Assembly: GCA_050331455.1 (NCBI GenBank)
Contig: JBHJGV010000043.1
Location: 1-64,000, forward strand
Direction of reading: 5' to 3'
Length of the DNA stretch: 64,000 nt
Origin: CAYUYV01 sp050331455
GTDB taxonomy: Bacteria; Pseudomonadota; Alphaproteobacteria; JAJFIK01
Below the pieces are notes generated by a model. That model did not search any database. It was not told the DNA's origin and saw only the letters and a list, made by a program, of their open reading frames with translations. Within the stretch, counting starts at the first letter, position 1; every line of letters begins with the position of its first letter. The position numbers and the translations under genes were made by a program. Below are positions 18,674 through 27,199 of the stretch, piece after piece.

Positions 18674-19495
18674 ATGGCCCAAGCACAGGCCGCACAAGGA
18701 CGGAGCGAGCGGGCCGCGGCTGCGGCGCTGAAAGCCTCCGGCATGTTCTGGTTCGCGGTCGCCGTTATCGGCCAGTGGACCTTTGTTTATTTCATCGGGG
18801 GATTTTACGGCCCCTCGACCCTGACGGGTCAGTTCGAGAACTGGAATGTGAAGCCCCTGATCGACGGTCATATTCCGGATGACCTCACCGGCAATCTGAT
18901 GTTCGGGGCCCATGTGCTCATGGCGGGGGTGATCACCCTGGGCGGCACGCTTCAGCTCATCCCCGCCTTACGCAACCGGGCCCGGGCGTTCCACCGCTGG
19001 AACGGGCGCCTGTTTCTGGTGCTTGCGGTTCTCCTGGCCCTGGGCGGTTTGTGGCTCGTATGGGTGCGGGGCACCTATTTCAACCTGTGGGGCGCGTCGG
19101 GCGTCAGTTTGAATGGAGTGCTGATCCTGGTGTTCGCGGCCCTGGCCTGGCGCTTCGCGGTCCGCCGTGACATTGAGAGCCATCGGCGCTGGGCCATGCG
19201 TACCTTCATCGTGGTCAGCGGGGTGTGGTTCCTGCGCGTCTTCATCATGGCCTGGGTGATCCTGAATGCGGGCCCGGTGGGCATGGGCAAGCGCATGGAC
19301 GGCCCCGTCGATGCGGTCTTTGCCTTTGGCCATTACCTGATCCCGTTGGCCTTCCTGGAACTTTATTTCTGGGCCCAGAATCGGGGCGGCGCCGTGGCGC
19401 GGCTGGCCGTCGCCGGTGTCGTGGTTGTTTTGACCGGGGTCATGGCCGTCGGCATTTTCGGCGCCTACACCTTCATGTGGAGCCCTTATCTGTAA
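18674..19495 (+). CDS. DUF2306-type multi-pass membrane protein
   Basis: This 273-residue protein has about seven membrane helices and matches what I know of the DUF2306 family (predicted membrane proteins with conserved histidines). FGAHVLMAGVITLGGTLQLIP, RNRARAFHRWNGRLFL and SHRRWAMRTFIV hold the conserved His/Arg residues that give the family a cytochrome-b561-like look. The function is not established. The ATG at 18674 follows GGAGAG and gives a short cytoplasmic N-terminus; the open frame upstream to 18533 lacks hydrophobic character. It is divergent from the membrane AraC regulator, and a strong hairpin follows its stop codon. Confidence 0.8.
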   Translation: MAQAQAAQGRSERAAAAALKASGMFWFAVAVIGQWTFVYFIGGFYGPSTLTGQFENWNVKPLIDGHIPDDLTGNLMFGAHVLMAGVITLGGTLQLIPALRNRARAFHRWNGRLFLVLAVLLALGGLWLVWVRGTYFNLWGASGVSLNGVLILVFAALAWRFAVRRDIESHRRWAMRTFIVVSGVWFLRVFIMAWVILNAGPVGMGKRMDGPVDAVFAFGHYLIPLAFLELYFWAQNRGGAVARLAVAGVVVVLTGVMAVGIFGAYTFMWSPYL

Positions 19496-19519
19496 CGGTG
19501 CCATCCGTCCACAAACGAA

Positions 19520-19545
19520 AAACGGCAGGCCGAAGCCTGCCGTTT
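19520..19545 (+). terminator. Hairpin terminator after DUF2306 gene
   Basis: A perfect 11-bp stem AAACGGCAGGC / GCCTGCCGTTT with a CGAA loop lies 25 bases after the stop at 19495. The T-run is short (GTTTG). Because the stem is symmetrical, with A-rich and T-rich ends, it could act in both directions between the convergent DUF2306 and PEP-CTERM genes. Confidence 0.75.
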
Positions 19546-19586
19546 GCGATGAGTGGGTGCGGTCCGCAACTGGTCGACCTTGAGAG

Positions 19587-19616
19587 GCCACCCTTGAGCG
19601 AGCCACCCTTGAGCGG
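19587..19616. repeat. 15-bp tandem duplication
   Basis: GCCACCCTTGAGCGA is followed directly by a second copy with one mismatch at the last base. It sits between the terminator hairpin and the stop codon of the PEP-CTERM gene, so it is in that gene's 3' region and is non-coding. Confidence 0.7.
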
Positions 19617-19631
19617 CGGGTCGCTTTCCTA

Positions 19632-20252
19632 TCAGGCGGCCGCCGATGCGCGGCGGTTGCGCCGCCGGAGGCCCAGACCGGCGATGCCGAACCCGACAAT
19701 CATCATGATCCAGGTTTCGGGTTCGGGGATCACGGCCGCATCGCCAAAGGTCACGTTGTCAACGGCGATGGTGTTGGGATTGTCAACCAGCACCTCAATG
19801 TTTTGGTAACCCGCAAACCCGGAGCCGACTTCAAGGAAGGCTCCGAAAAAGCCGCTTCCGGACAGATCCACCGTGAACTGATTGCCATTGAAACGGACTG
19901 TGACGGTTCCGGTCGCGACATAATCGAACCCGAACGCTTCCGTATCCGGCTGGAACAGGAAGAGGAGGTCTTCATCACCGATAAGATGCTCGGCATTGAA
20001 GGCTGCATTCGAGCCACTGAGATCGACCGAACTCAGGGCGCCGTCCGCAACCTCAAAGGCTGGCGTGGTGCCACTGGGATTGGTTGCGAAATCCGGGACG
20101 GCAGTCAGCCCGTCAAAATCGAACGTCGTCAGGTTGCGCGCCTGCTCGAACGACGCACGATCCGTGAAAACCGTCTGGGCCATGGCCGGGGCGGCCAGCA
20201 GCATGGCACTCACCACGGTCAAGAAACGACCAAGAACTCTCCAACACGACAT
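19632..20252 (-). CDS. Exported PEP-CTERM protein (PEPxxWxxM variant)
   Basis: This 206-residue protein has a signal peptide (residues 1-25, ending APAMAQ) and a beta-rich middle with FDFDGL and VDNVTFG motifs common in PEP-CTERM proteins. The C-terminal sorting signal is PEPETWIMM, then a hydrophobic stretch (VGFGIAGLGL) and the basic tail RRRNRR. The PEPxxWxxM form is typical of sphingomonads and other alphaproteobacteria. Such proteins are processed by an exosortase and are usually tied to exopolysaccharide or biofilm matrix. No exosortase gene lies in the window. The ATG at 20252 follows GGGGAG at good spacing. Confidence 0.88.
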   Translation of the reverse strand: MSCWRVLGRFLTVVSAMLLAAPAMAQTVFTDRASFEQARNLTTFDFDGLTAVPDFATNPSGTTPAFEVADGALSSVDLSGSNAAFNAEHLIGDEDLLFLFQPDTEAFGFDYVATGTVTVRFNGNQFTVDLSGSGFFGAFLEVGSGFAGYQNIEVLVDNPNTIAVDNVTFGDAAVIPEPETWIMMIVGFGIAGLGLRRRNRRASAAA

Positions 20253-20726
20253 AAAACAGGCTCCCCAAAAAGAAGGACAGGCGCTCAGGTTTCATCGGGC
20301 CTGGAAGGCCGTGGACCTGGAAGGCCTCGGACCTTGAAGACCGAACGCGTCACCACGCGCTGGAGGTTCGCAAGGATGATGACTCTAACAAAACATGCAG
20401 CCACCCGTCGTCACGACGGATCGCCTATACATCACCCGCCTCACGCCTTAGCCCCCTGAAAACAGGCCGATGAACGCGCCCCTCATGACAACCGAACTAA
20501 ACCTACGCCATCGATATATAAACGTACTGCATCATTTCGGAACAGTCACCTCCAAACGATCAATGCCGCCCGGCTTAGGGTGTCCTGCGATTGCGATTGG
20601 GGCCCGCACAGGCGCCGGAGTCGGCAATGCGCGGCGCGCATCCCTCGCGTCCGCAGCACAAACGCATGATACTGGGAAGCAAGAGGCGCGCCGTCATGCC
20701 GGCGCCATGCGCAAGGAGTGAAAGAC
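20253..20726. other. Intergenic region between PEP-CTERM and thioesterase genes
   Basis: About 470 bases between two divergent starts, holding no reading frame with protein-family character. The part near the PEP-CTERM gene contains imperfect tandem repeats (20300-20343). The middle, around 20490-20540, is distinctly A/T-rich for this genome and is the likely location of the promoters, but I could not assign a clear -35/-10 pair. Confidence 0.5.
20300..20343. repeat. Imperfect 16-bp tandem repeat, about 2.7 copies
   Basis: The unit CCTGGAAGGCCGTGGA recurs as CCTGGAAGGCCTCGGA and then CCTTGAAGACCG. It lies about 50-90 bases upstream of the PEP-CTERM start codon and would be in or next to its leader. 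Confidence 0.65.
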
Positions 20727-21179
20727 GTGGCGGAAACCATGATCGATCCGGCGTGGGCAGAGGACTATCCGCCCAATATTCAGGCCATCCTGCGCAAGCC
20801 CAGTCCGGCGAGCGCCTTTCTGGGCCTTGAGCTTGTGGCCTTCGATCGGGAAGCGGGGTTGGCCCGTATGGCATTCCATGCCGGCGAGCAGCTTTGCAAC
20901 AAATGGGGCGGGCTGCATGGCGGCATGGTGGCTGCCATGCTCGACGATGCGATTTCCATCGCCATGGGTCTTGCCGTCGAGTGGGGGGAGATCACGCCGA
21001 CCTTCGAGCTGAAGACAAGTTTCATCGCCGTGGGCCGGCCCGGCCGGCTCGAAGCCATTGGGCAGGTCGTCAAGCGCGGCGGGTCCGTTGGCTTTGTCGA
21101 AGCCCGCCTGTGGGATGCCGAAGCCAATCTCATCGCGACGGCTTCGGCCACATTGGGGATCCGCAAACACAAGCGGTGA
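20727..21179 (+). CDS. PaaI-family acyl-CoA thioesterase (hotdog fold)
   Basis: This 150-residue hotdog-fold protein hydrolyses acyl- or aryl-CoA thioesters in its family. The signature is clear: NKWGGLHGGMVAAMLDDAISIAMGLA carries the HGG turn and the catalytic acidic residue on the hot-dog helix, and TFELKTSFIAVGRPGRLEA is the matching strand pair. The GTG at 20727 is preferred because AAGGAG (20713-20718) lies eight bases before it; an ATG at 20739 is the alternative. The substrate is unknown. It stands alone between the PEP-CTERM gene and the TonB-dependent receptor. Confidence 0.85.
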   Translation: MAETMIDPAWAEDYPPNIQAILRKPSPASAFLGLELVAFDREAGLARMAFHAGEQLCNKWGGLHGGMVAAMLDDAISIAMGLAVEWGEITPTFELKTSFIAVGRPGRLEAIGQVVKRGGSVGFVEARLWDAEANLIATASATLGIRKHKR

Positions 21180-21418
21180 CGGATTATTGTCCGCCTCCGG
21201 ACACCCCGAACATGGCCTTGGTGTAGAGCGCGCCAAGGCCATGGGCGCCGCCGTGAGTCTTCACGATGTCATTGGTCTGAACATAGGTCTTGCCCCGGGC
21301 CCCGTCTCGCTGCAGCGTTCGGCGGGGTCCGTGAGCCTGGTGCGGCGGACACCGAAGCGGGCAGCGCCATGACCGTCGCACCGGAATGATCATTTTGGGC
21401 CTCAACGGGGGCTGGCCG

Positions 21419-23455
21419 ATGCGTTACCCTGGCCGAATGGATAGGCGATCTTTCTTTCCTCCGGGCGCCGCTCTGTTTGCCCTGGCTGCGCTGGCCGGCC
21501 CAGCGGATGCCGCGGCCCCGCCGAGACGCAGCGACGTGCCGCCCATGGATGAAATCGTGGTGACGGGCGGGCGGCTGGCTGGCGCCCGGGCGGCCTCGAC
21601 CCTGTTTTCCTTCGATGCCGAGGGCAGCGACGCCACCCGGGCCGGCGATCTGTCCGGGGTCCTGCGCTTTGCCCCGTCGGCGGCGATCCAGACCAATTCG
21701 CGCGGCGAAACCCTGGTCTATTTGCGCGGGGCGGGCGAGCGCCAGACGGCCCTGTTTTTCGCCGGCGCACCCATCAACATCCCCTGGGATAACCGTTTCA
21801 ATCTGGACCTGTTTCCGGCTGGCGCTCTTTCGGACATTCACATCACCTCGGGGCCGGCGTCGGTGCTGTTCGGCGCCAACACGGCCGGCGGTGTCATCGA
21901 GCTTTCCCCCACCGCCTTTTCCCTGTCGCCGCGCGGCGCGTTCCGCGCCCAGGGCGCCGATGGAGGATTGTGGGAGATTTCGGCCGACGGGGCGGCCGCG
22001 TTCGGGCCTGTGGAGATCACGGCGGCCGCCAGCCATTTGAGCCGGGAAGGCGAGACCCTCTCGGAGGCGGCCAATCTGCCCTTCTTTCAGGATCCGGCGG
22101 GTCTGCGCACCAATACGGATCTTCGGCGCACGAATGGGTTGGTCCGCATCGCTTTCGACCAGAGCGGGCCCTTGCGGATCTCGGCCAGCGTGCTCGCCGT
22201 GGACAGCGCCTTCGGCATCGCGCCGGAGGGCAATGAGGATCCCATTCTGGGACGGCCCCGGTTCTGGCGCTTCCCGGACAGCCATATGGTGCTCGGTGTC
22301 CTGAATGCCGGCTACCAGACCCGATCAGGCTTCGATGTCTCCTCCGCCTTCTGGGTTCAGCAGGCGGGCCAGACCATCGATAGTTTCGCGTCCGATGCCT
22401 ATACCCTGCTCGAGGATACCCAACAGGACCGGGACCGGACCGTGGGCCTGCGCACGGTCATGGTCCAGGACTGGGGGCGGCACGCCCTGCGCGGATCCTT
22501 CAGTATCGCCGATGCCCGCCACGAACAGACCGACCGCGCCTTCGACGCCGCAGCCGTGGTCGAGGACGAAACGGCGGTGTTCCGGCGGCGGACCTTCAGT
22601 CTGGGCGCAGAATATGAGATAACCTTCGGGGCGCTCAGCTTGATGGCCGGGGCGGGCGGTGACATCCTGCAATCCCGGGAGACGGGGGGGCGGGACAGTG
22701 CCGGGGGCCTTGCCGCCTGGAGCGTGATCGGCGCCGTGAACTGGCAGATCGACGACCGCTGGTCCCTGTCCGCCTCGGCGGGGCGCAAGCCGCGCCTGCC
22801 CACCCAGCGGGAGCTGTTCGGCGAGGCCGTCGGCCGGTTCCTGCTCAATCCGGATCTGGGTCCGGAGATCCCCATACAAGTGGAGGCGGCGGTCCAGTAC
22901 GAGGGCGAGCGGATCCGCTTCACGGTCACGCCCTTCGCCACGTTCACGGATGGAACCATCGACCAGCAGACCGTTATCCTGGATGGCGTATCGCGCCGGC
23001 AGCGGATCAATCTGGAAGGCTCGCGTGCCTTCGGCGTGGATATGGAAGGGCGCGCCGAGATCACCGACCGTTTGACCCTGTCAGGCCATGTCAGCCTGCT
23101 GAATCTGCGCCGGCGGGGCGACACGGAGGGTCTCGATGCCCGCTTCATCGCCGAGCGGCCTTCACTGCTGGGTCTGATCGCAGCGGACTATAGGGATCCC
23201 TCGGGCGCCCGGGTTCGGCTGGAGGCTCTGCGCCGGGGGCGGGCCTTTTCCCTTGGCGATGACGGGTTTGTGGCGTTGCCGCGCTCGACGCAGGTCAATC
23301 TGGAACTGGCCTTCGCGCCGCCGCTTCCGTCCCGCATGGATGTGGAGGTCTTTTTGCGGGCGAACAACTTGGCCGATGCGCGTGTCGAGCCGCAACTCGG
23401 CCTGCCCGCGCCCGGCCGAACGGTCCGTGGTGGCATCAGGATCGCTTTTGAGTGA
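21419..23455 (+). CDS. TonB-dependent outer membrane receptor
   Basis: This protein of about 678 residues has a signal peptide ending at about ADAAA, a plug domain starting with the TonB-box-like DEIVVTGGRL, and a beta-barrel ending in an aromatic residue (GGIRIAFE). Plug landmarks include the YLRGAGERQTALFFAGAPIN and GPASVLFGANTAGGVIEL segments. Such receptors import siderophores, cobalamin, sugars or other large solutes using TonB energy. The substrate is not deducible; at about 680 residues it is in the range of vitamin B12 and siderophore receptors. The start is uncertain: ATGs at 21386, 21419 and 21437 are all in frame, and 21419 or 21437 gives the better signal peptide. No transport partners are adjacent. 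Confidence 0.85.
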   Translation: MRYPGRMDRRSFFPPGAALFALAALAGPADAAAPPRRSDVPPMDEIVVTGGRLAGARAASTLFSFDAEGSDATRAGDLSGVLRFAPSAAIQTNSRGETLVYLRGAGERQTALFFAGAPINIPWDNRFNLDLFPAGALSDIHITSGPASVLFGANTAGGVIELSPTAFSLSPRGAFRAQGADGGLWEISADGAAAFGPVEITAAASHLSREGETLSEAANLPFFQDPAGLRTNTDLRRTNGLVRIAFDQSGPLRISASVLAVDSAFGIAPEGNEDPILGRPRFWRFPDSHMVLGVLNAGYQTRSGFDVSSAFWVQQAGQTIDSFASDAYTLLEDTQQDRDRTVGLRTVMVQDWGRHALRGSFSIADARHEQTDRAFDAAAVVEDETAVFRRRTFSLGAEYEITFGALSLMAGAGGDILQSRETGGRDSAGGLAAWSVIGAVNWQIDDRWSLSASAGRKPRLPTQRELFGEAVGRFLLNPDLGPEIPIQVEAAVQYEGERIRFTVTPFATFTDGTIDQQTVILDGVSRRQRINLEGSRAFGVDMEGRAEITDRLTLSGHVSLLNLRRRGDTEGLDARFIAERPSLLGLIAADYRDPSGARVRLEALRRGRAFSLGDDGFVALPRSTQVNLELAFAPPLPSRMDVEVFLRANNLADARVEPQLGLPAPGRTVRGGIRIAFE

Positions 23456-23505
23456 CGGCTCCCTGTGTGAGGGGCAAGCATTGTCAATGCAGCGCGGCCG
23501 GACCA

Positions 23506-23727
23506 GTTTCCGTGCACGCCATCGATTATAACCGCTGAAAGGGCCACGTGGCCCACGACGGTGCCGTTCTCGTCGGCTATGAGGGACAGGGTCAGGTCAC
23601 CATCGTCGCGCAGTTGCCGGATAATCTGCGCTTCGGTTCCATCAGCGAAAGGCATCGGCTCAAACGCGGTTGCCGTAAGGTGATGAATGGCGTCGACATC
23701 GCCAGGATGTTCCTTTCGAATGAGCAT
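23506..23727 (-). pseudogene. 5' fragment of a GNAT N-acetyltransferase (YhbS-like)
   Basis: The frame starting at 23727 begins like a YhbS-type acetyltransferase (MLIRKEHPGDVDAIHHLTA, ADGTEAQIIRQLRDDGDL, NGTVVGHVALSAVIIDG). After about 72 residues family character stops, just where the acetyl-CoA-binding motif (V-x-P-x-x-Q-x-x-G-x-G/A) should begin. The remaining frame to 23188 runs antisense through the 3' end of the TonB-receptor gene and reads as shadow sequence. The C-terminal two-thirds of the enzyme is therefore missing, and the fragment cannot bind acetyl-CoA. It is a truncated remnant, probably left by a deletion ending next to the receptor gene. Confidence 0.75.
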
Positions 23728-23872
23728 GTGTCACCTGCCTTCCGCTTCGCAGCTGTTGGCCTCGTTTCCATTCCCTTTCCTCATGCCGTTGGCACCCTGC
23801 TGATCGTAAGATATCACGCAATGCTTGGTGAGGTATTTTCGGTCCGTGTGATGATCAATAATTGGTGGCGGA

Positions 23873-24673
23873 TCATGCCGCGCCGATCGTCATCATCACC
23901 GGAACATGGTCGGACGGGCGTTCCCAGCCCCGGGCATCCCGAATGATTTCGACGGCGCCGGCCCGGGCCTCAAGCGCAGGGGTGACCCAGATGTGATCGA
24001 GCCGGCGCCCCCGGTTGGAGGCCGCCCAATCCCGAGCCCGGTAGCTCCACCAAGTATAGACCTTCTCCGGCTCCGGCCATGTCGTGCGGGTGATGTCGAG
24101 AAAAGCCCGGGACGACTGCACCCGGTCCAGATGCTCTACTTCGATGGGCGTGTGGCTGACCACACCCAGCATCTGCTTGTGACTCCACACATCGTTTTCC
24201 CCGGGCGCGACATTGAGATCGCCCAGGACCATCACGCGGTCGGTCTCGTTCCGGGCGCCCAGCCAGTCCGCCATTTCCGTCAGGAAAGACAGTTTGTGCT
24301 CAAATTTCTCGTTTTCCTCCCGGTCCGGAACGTCGCCACCGGAGGGAACATAGAAATTATGGATTTCGATCCCGTCACCCACGGTCACACTCACATGGCG
24401 GGCGTCCTTCTTGCCGCAAAAGGATTCCTTATGCGTTGCGTCGAAGGGAATGCGGGAGACCGTCGCGACGCCGTGATAGCCCTTCTGGCCGTTCATCGCG
24501 ATATGCTCATACCCCAAGTCGTGGAAAATCTTTGTGGGGAATTTCGGGTCCGGCACCTTGGTCTCCTGGAGGCACAGAATGTCCGGGTCGTGGGCGCGCA
24601 AAAAGCGCTGCACCAGATCGACCCGCAGGCGAACCGAATTGATGTTCCAGGTGGCGATCTTCATGGCCGTCAT
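23873..24673 (-). CDS. xthA: Exodeoxyribonuclease III
   Basis: This 266-residue AP endonuclease / 3'-5' exonuclease acts in base excision repair. Family motifs are in order: WNINSVRLRV (metal-site Asn), LCLQETKV (metal Glu), VMVLGDLNVAP (catalytic Asp/Asn), and DHIWVTPAL with WERPSDHVPVMM at the end (catalytic Asp-His). Length is standard. The ATG at 24673 is preferred because AAAGG lies six bases before it; an ATG at 24664 is in frame. It lies downstream of an unknown acidic-protein gene on the same strand, 90 bases away. Confidence 0.96.
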   Translation of the reverse strand: MTAMKIATWNINSVRLRVDLVQRFLRAHDPDILCLQETKVPDPKFPTKIFHDLGYEHIAMNGQKGYHGVATVSRIPFDATHKESFCGKKDARHVSVTVGDGIEIHNFYVPSGGDVPDREENEKFEHKLSFLTEMADWLGARNETDRVMVLGDLNVAPGENDVWSHKQMLGVVSHTPIEVEHLDRVQSSRAFLDITRTTWPEPEKVYTWWSYRARDWAASNRGRRLDHIWVTPALEARAGAVEIIRDARGWERPSDHVPVMMTIGAA

Positions 24674-24714
24674 GCCGGACCTTTCGTTAAGCGGGCGCCT
24701 TGGGTTGGGGCCAT

Positions 24715-24741
24715 GGCCTGAAAAAGGGCCTGAAAAAAGGG
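24715..24741. repeat. 12-13-bp tandem duplication in xthA leader
   Basis: GGCCTGAAAAAG is followed by GGCCTGAAAAAAG and then GGCCC. It lies between the xthA start (24673) and the stop of the upstream gene (24764), so it is in the intergenic leader of xthA. Confidence 0.65.
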
Positions 24742-24763
24742 CCCCGGAAAATGGGACGGGCAG

Positions 24764-25399
24764 TCAAAAGAGATTGAAGGTGGACCCTGCGATGCCGATG
24801 GGCCAACGCCCCGCCTCGAACAGGGCGAATTTGGCCGCGAAGGGGTGGCTATCCTCCGCCCGCCCGGTGATGAGGGTCAGGGCAGCCAGGTGACAGGCCT
24901 GGACGGCGCCGCCGGCGGCGGCATTCACGACCTGCCGGTCGGTCACGTCCCACAAGGCTGCCACCTCCGCGATGCTCGACCGGACAGGCCCGGCCGCCTC
25001 GGCCGCGATATGGGTCAAGGCGACCTCCGTCACCTCCTCACCGAGGCCATCGACCGCTTCCACGGTCAGGGCGGCGCGGATCTGCTCCTCGGCCTCCCAG
25101 GCGGGACTTTCCAGGTCAAAGGCCGTCGCCGCATCCGCCGCATCGAGCCAGTCGGCAACAGTTGCCAAGGACACATCCGGAAAGCCCAGCCCGTCGAGAT
25201 AATGCTGGGCATGGGTCCGGACGGCCCGGTTCGGCGCGCTGCCCACATCGCGGAACCAGGCGGCGCGCCGGACGCTTTCCAGAAAGGGTTTGATGAGGGC
25301 GAGCCGGGGGGCTTCCTCGATCAAGCCTTCAAGGTCGTCATCGGACAGGGGCGGAACAGACTGTGCGTCTTCGTCAAAGGGGAACTGTTGATCGCTCAT
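24764..25399 (-). CDS. Conserved-looking acidic protein of unknown function
   Basis: I do not recognise this 211-residue protein. It is soluble and acidic with no signal peptide or membrane helix. The N-terminus is Asp/Glu-rich (SDDDLEGLIEEAPRLALIKPFL) and the rest is predicted mostly helical with many alanines. Noteworthy segments are HYLDGLGFPDVSLATVADWLDA and a C-terminal ALTLITGRAEDSHPFAAKFALFEAGRWPIGI, which looks like a conserved block. Codon use matches the neighbours. It lies on the same strand as xthA, 90 bases upstream of it. The ATG at 25399 is the first in frame. Confidence 0.65.
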   Translation of the reverse strand: MSDQQFPFDEDAQSVPPLSDDDLEGLIEEAPRLALIKPFLESVRRAAWFRDVGSAPNRAVRTHAQHYLDGLGFPDVSLATVADWLDAADAATAFDLESPAWEAEEQIRAALTVEAVDGLGEEVTEVALTHIAAEAAGPVRSSIAEVAALWDVTDRQVVNAAAGGAVQACHLAALTLITGRAEDSHPFAAKFALFEAGRWPIGIAGSTFNLF

Positions 25400-25798
25400 G
25401 GCCCGGTTTTGTAATGGCCGGACCGGATCTTGTCACGGGGCCATGTCCGGGCCGGCGGGGCTGGTGCAAATGGGCGCGCACAAAAAACGCCCGGCCGCAG
25501 GGGGGGCGTGCCGGGCGTTCCGCGCTTCTCGCGCAGGGGCGCCGGGAGGGGACCGGCGCTCAGCGGACGGGCGCATCCGGGGAGGGGGGGCTTTCCGGTG
25601 AGCGCCTAAATCATCCGCCTATGCGAAGAGTTAAATATCATGGTTCGGGATTCAAGAGATCCAGCCTGTTGCTTTGATACTTTTCTCAAATCGCCTTGAA
25701 TTATGGAGAATAGGTGGCCAATTCCACGCATCTGTCATGGACAAGCCCCGCCTTTCCAAGAGTCCTGGCGGCTTTCATTACTGTTTGTCACCCAGGTG
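25400..25798. other. Intergenic region with terminator
   Basis: About 400 bases between the glutamine-synthetase-family gene (minus strand, stop at 25799) and the start of the acidic-protein gene. It holds a rho-independent terminator at 25482-25519. The stretch 25600-25800 is A/T-richer and shows no supported gene; frames crossing it continue into the antisense of the ligase gene. Confidence 0.6.
25482..25519 (-). terminator. Rho-independent terminator
   Basis: On the minus strand a perfect 10-bp stem AACGCCCGGC / GCCGGGCGTT with a 14-base loop runs directly into a T-run (TTTTTT). It is placed to end transcription from the glutamine-synthetase-family / lolA / ftsK side before the next minus-strand gene. 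Confidence 0.8.
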
Positions 25799-27193
25799 TC
25801 ATACATTGAGCAAAAGGTGCTCGCGCTCCCACGGGCTGATGACCTGTTGGTAGGCGTCATGTTCCTCGCCCTTCACGTCCAGAAACAGGCTGACAAAATC
25901 CCGGCCGAGGATTTCGTGCAGGGCGTCGCTCTGGCGCATCAGGTCGAGGGCGTGGAGCAGGTGGCGCGGCAGGGCGTAGGACTCCAGCTCATAGGCGCTG
26001 CCCCCCACCGGCATGGTCGGTGTCAGACCCTGCAGAATGCCCAGATAGCCGCAGGCGAGGGATGCCGCAATCGCGAGATAGGGATTGGCATCGGCGCCGG
26101 GCACCCGGTTCTCCACCCGCCGGGCCGCCGGGCCTGAATGGGGCACCCGCAGGCCTACGGTCCGGTTCTCGTGCCCCCAATGGGTGTTGATCGGGGCGGA
26201 GAAATATTTGAGCACCCGGCGATAGGAATTCACATAGGGCGCAAACAGGGCCATGGCCGCCGGCATGTGCTTTTGCATACCGGCGATGTGAGCATGGAAC
26301 TGGCTGGAATCCGCATTGGTCTGCGGATCGGCGAACAGATTGCAGCCCGTCCGCACGTCGATCACGTTCTGGTGGATGTGCATGGCGCTGCCCGGTTCAT
26401 GCTCATAGGGCTTGGCCATGAAGGTCGCATAGACCCCATGTTTCAGGGCCGCCTGACGGACCGTCCGCTTAAAGAGGAACACCTGGTCCGCCAGCGCAAG
26501 CGCCTCGCCGTGATTGAAATTGATCTCCACCTGGGCGATGCCGGACTCATGGGTCAGGGTGTCGATGTCGATCCCCTGGGCGTCGCAGAAGTCGTACATG
26601 TCCTCGAAGAGGGGATCGAACTCGTTGACCACATCGATGCCGTAGGACTGGCGCCCGGACTCCGGCCGTCCGGACCGACCGACAGGCGGCTCCAGCGGAT
26701 AGTCCGGATCAGGATTGGTTTTGGCCAGGAAGAACTCAAGCTCCGGCGCGATGACCGGCTCCCACCCTTGCGCTGCGTAAAAATTCAGCACCCGGCGCAG
26801 GACATGGCGGCTCGCGAGCGTCACCGGCGCGCCGTCATGATAGATGGCATCGCAGATCACCTGGGCGGTGGGTTCCTCGTACCAGGGCACGATGCGGATC
26901 GAGGTGGGGTCCGGCACCAGGGTGATGTCGGGCTCCGTCTCGGAGATCACGGGACTGTCGGCCATGTCGCCGGTGACGAGCTGTCCGTAAACGGATTCCG
27001 GCAGGCGCAGGGCGCCGCCGGCAAGGGTCGAGAGGAATTTCCGGGTGGGCAGGATCTTGCCCCGGGGGATCCCGGCAATATCCGGGATCATGCATTCGAC
27101 TTCGGTCACGCCCCGGGATTTGAGCCAGTGCTCGATGTCGCCGGCACCGTCATGCGGAATAGGCAGAGTCGTCGGCAGCGCGGCGGTGGTCAT
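25799..27193 (-). CDS. Glutamine synthetase family protein (gamma-glutamylputrescine synthetase-like)
   Basis: This 464-residue protein of the GS fold links glutamate to an amine using ATP. Beta-grasp residues lie near CMIPDIAGIPRGKILP; the catalytic part shows APELEFFL (metal glutamates), QVEINFNHGEAL, TFMAKPYEHEPGSAMHIHQN (metal His) and ENRTVGLRVPHSGPAARRVENRVPGADANPYL. It lacks the adenylylation-site tyrosine context of GlnA and best fits the PuuA-like group, which glutamylates putrescine or related amines. No other puu genes are adjacent, so the amine substrate is open. It starts six bases from the lolA stop and is probably co-transcribed with lolA and ftsK. Confidence 0.88.
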   Translation of the reverse strand: MTTAALPTTLPIPHDGAGDIEHWLKSRGVTEVECMIPDIAGIPRGKILPTRKFLSTLAGGALRLPESVYGQLVTGDMADSPVISETEPDITLVPDPTSIRIVPWYEEPTAQVICDAIYHDGAPVTLASRHVLRRVLNFYAAQGWEPVIAPELEFFLAKTNPDPDYPLEPPVGRSGRPESGRQSYGIDVVNEFDPLFEDMYDFCDAQGIDIDTLTHESGIAQVEINFNHGEALALADQVFLFKRTVRQAALKHGVYATFMAKPYEHEPGSAMHIHQNVIDVRTGCNLFADPQTNADSSQFHAHIAGMQKHMPAAMALFAPYVNSYRRVLKYFSAPINTHWGHENRTVGLRVPHSGPAARRVENRVPGADANPYLAIAASLACGYLGILQGLTPTMPVGGSAYELESYALPRHLLHALDLMRQSDALHEILGRDFVSLFLDVKGEEHDAYQQVISPWEREHLLLNV

Positions 27194-27199
27194 GGGTCC

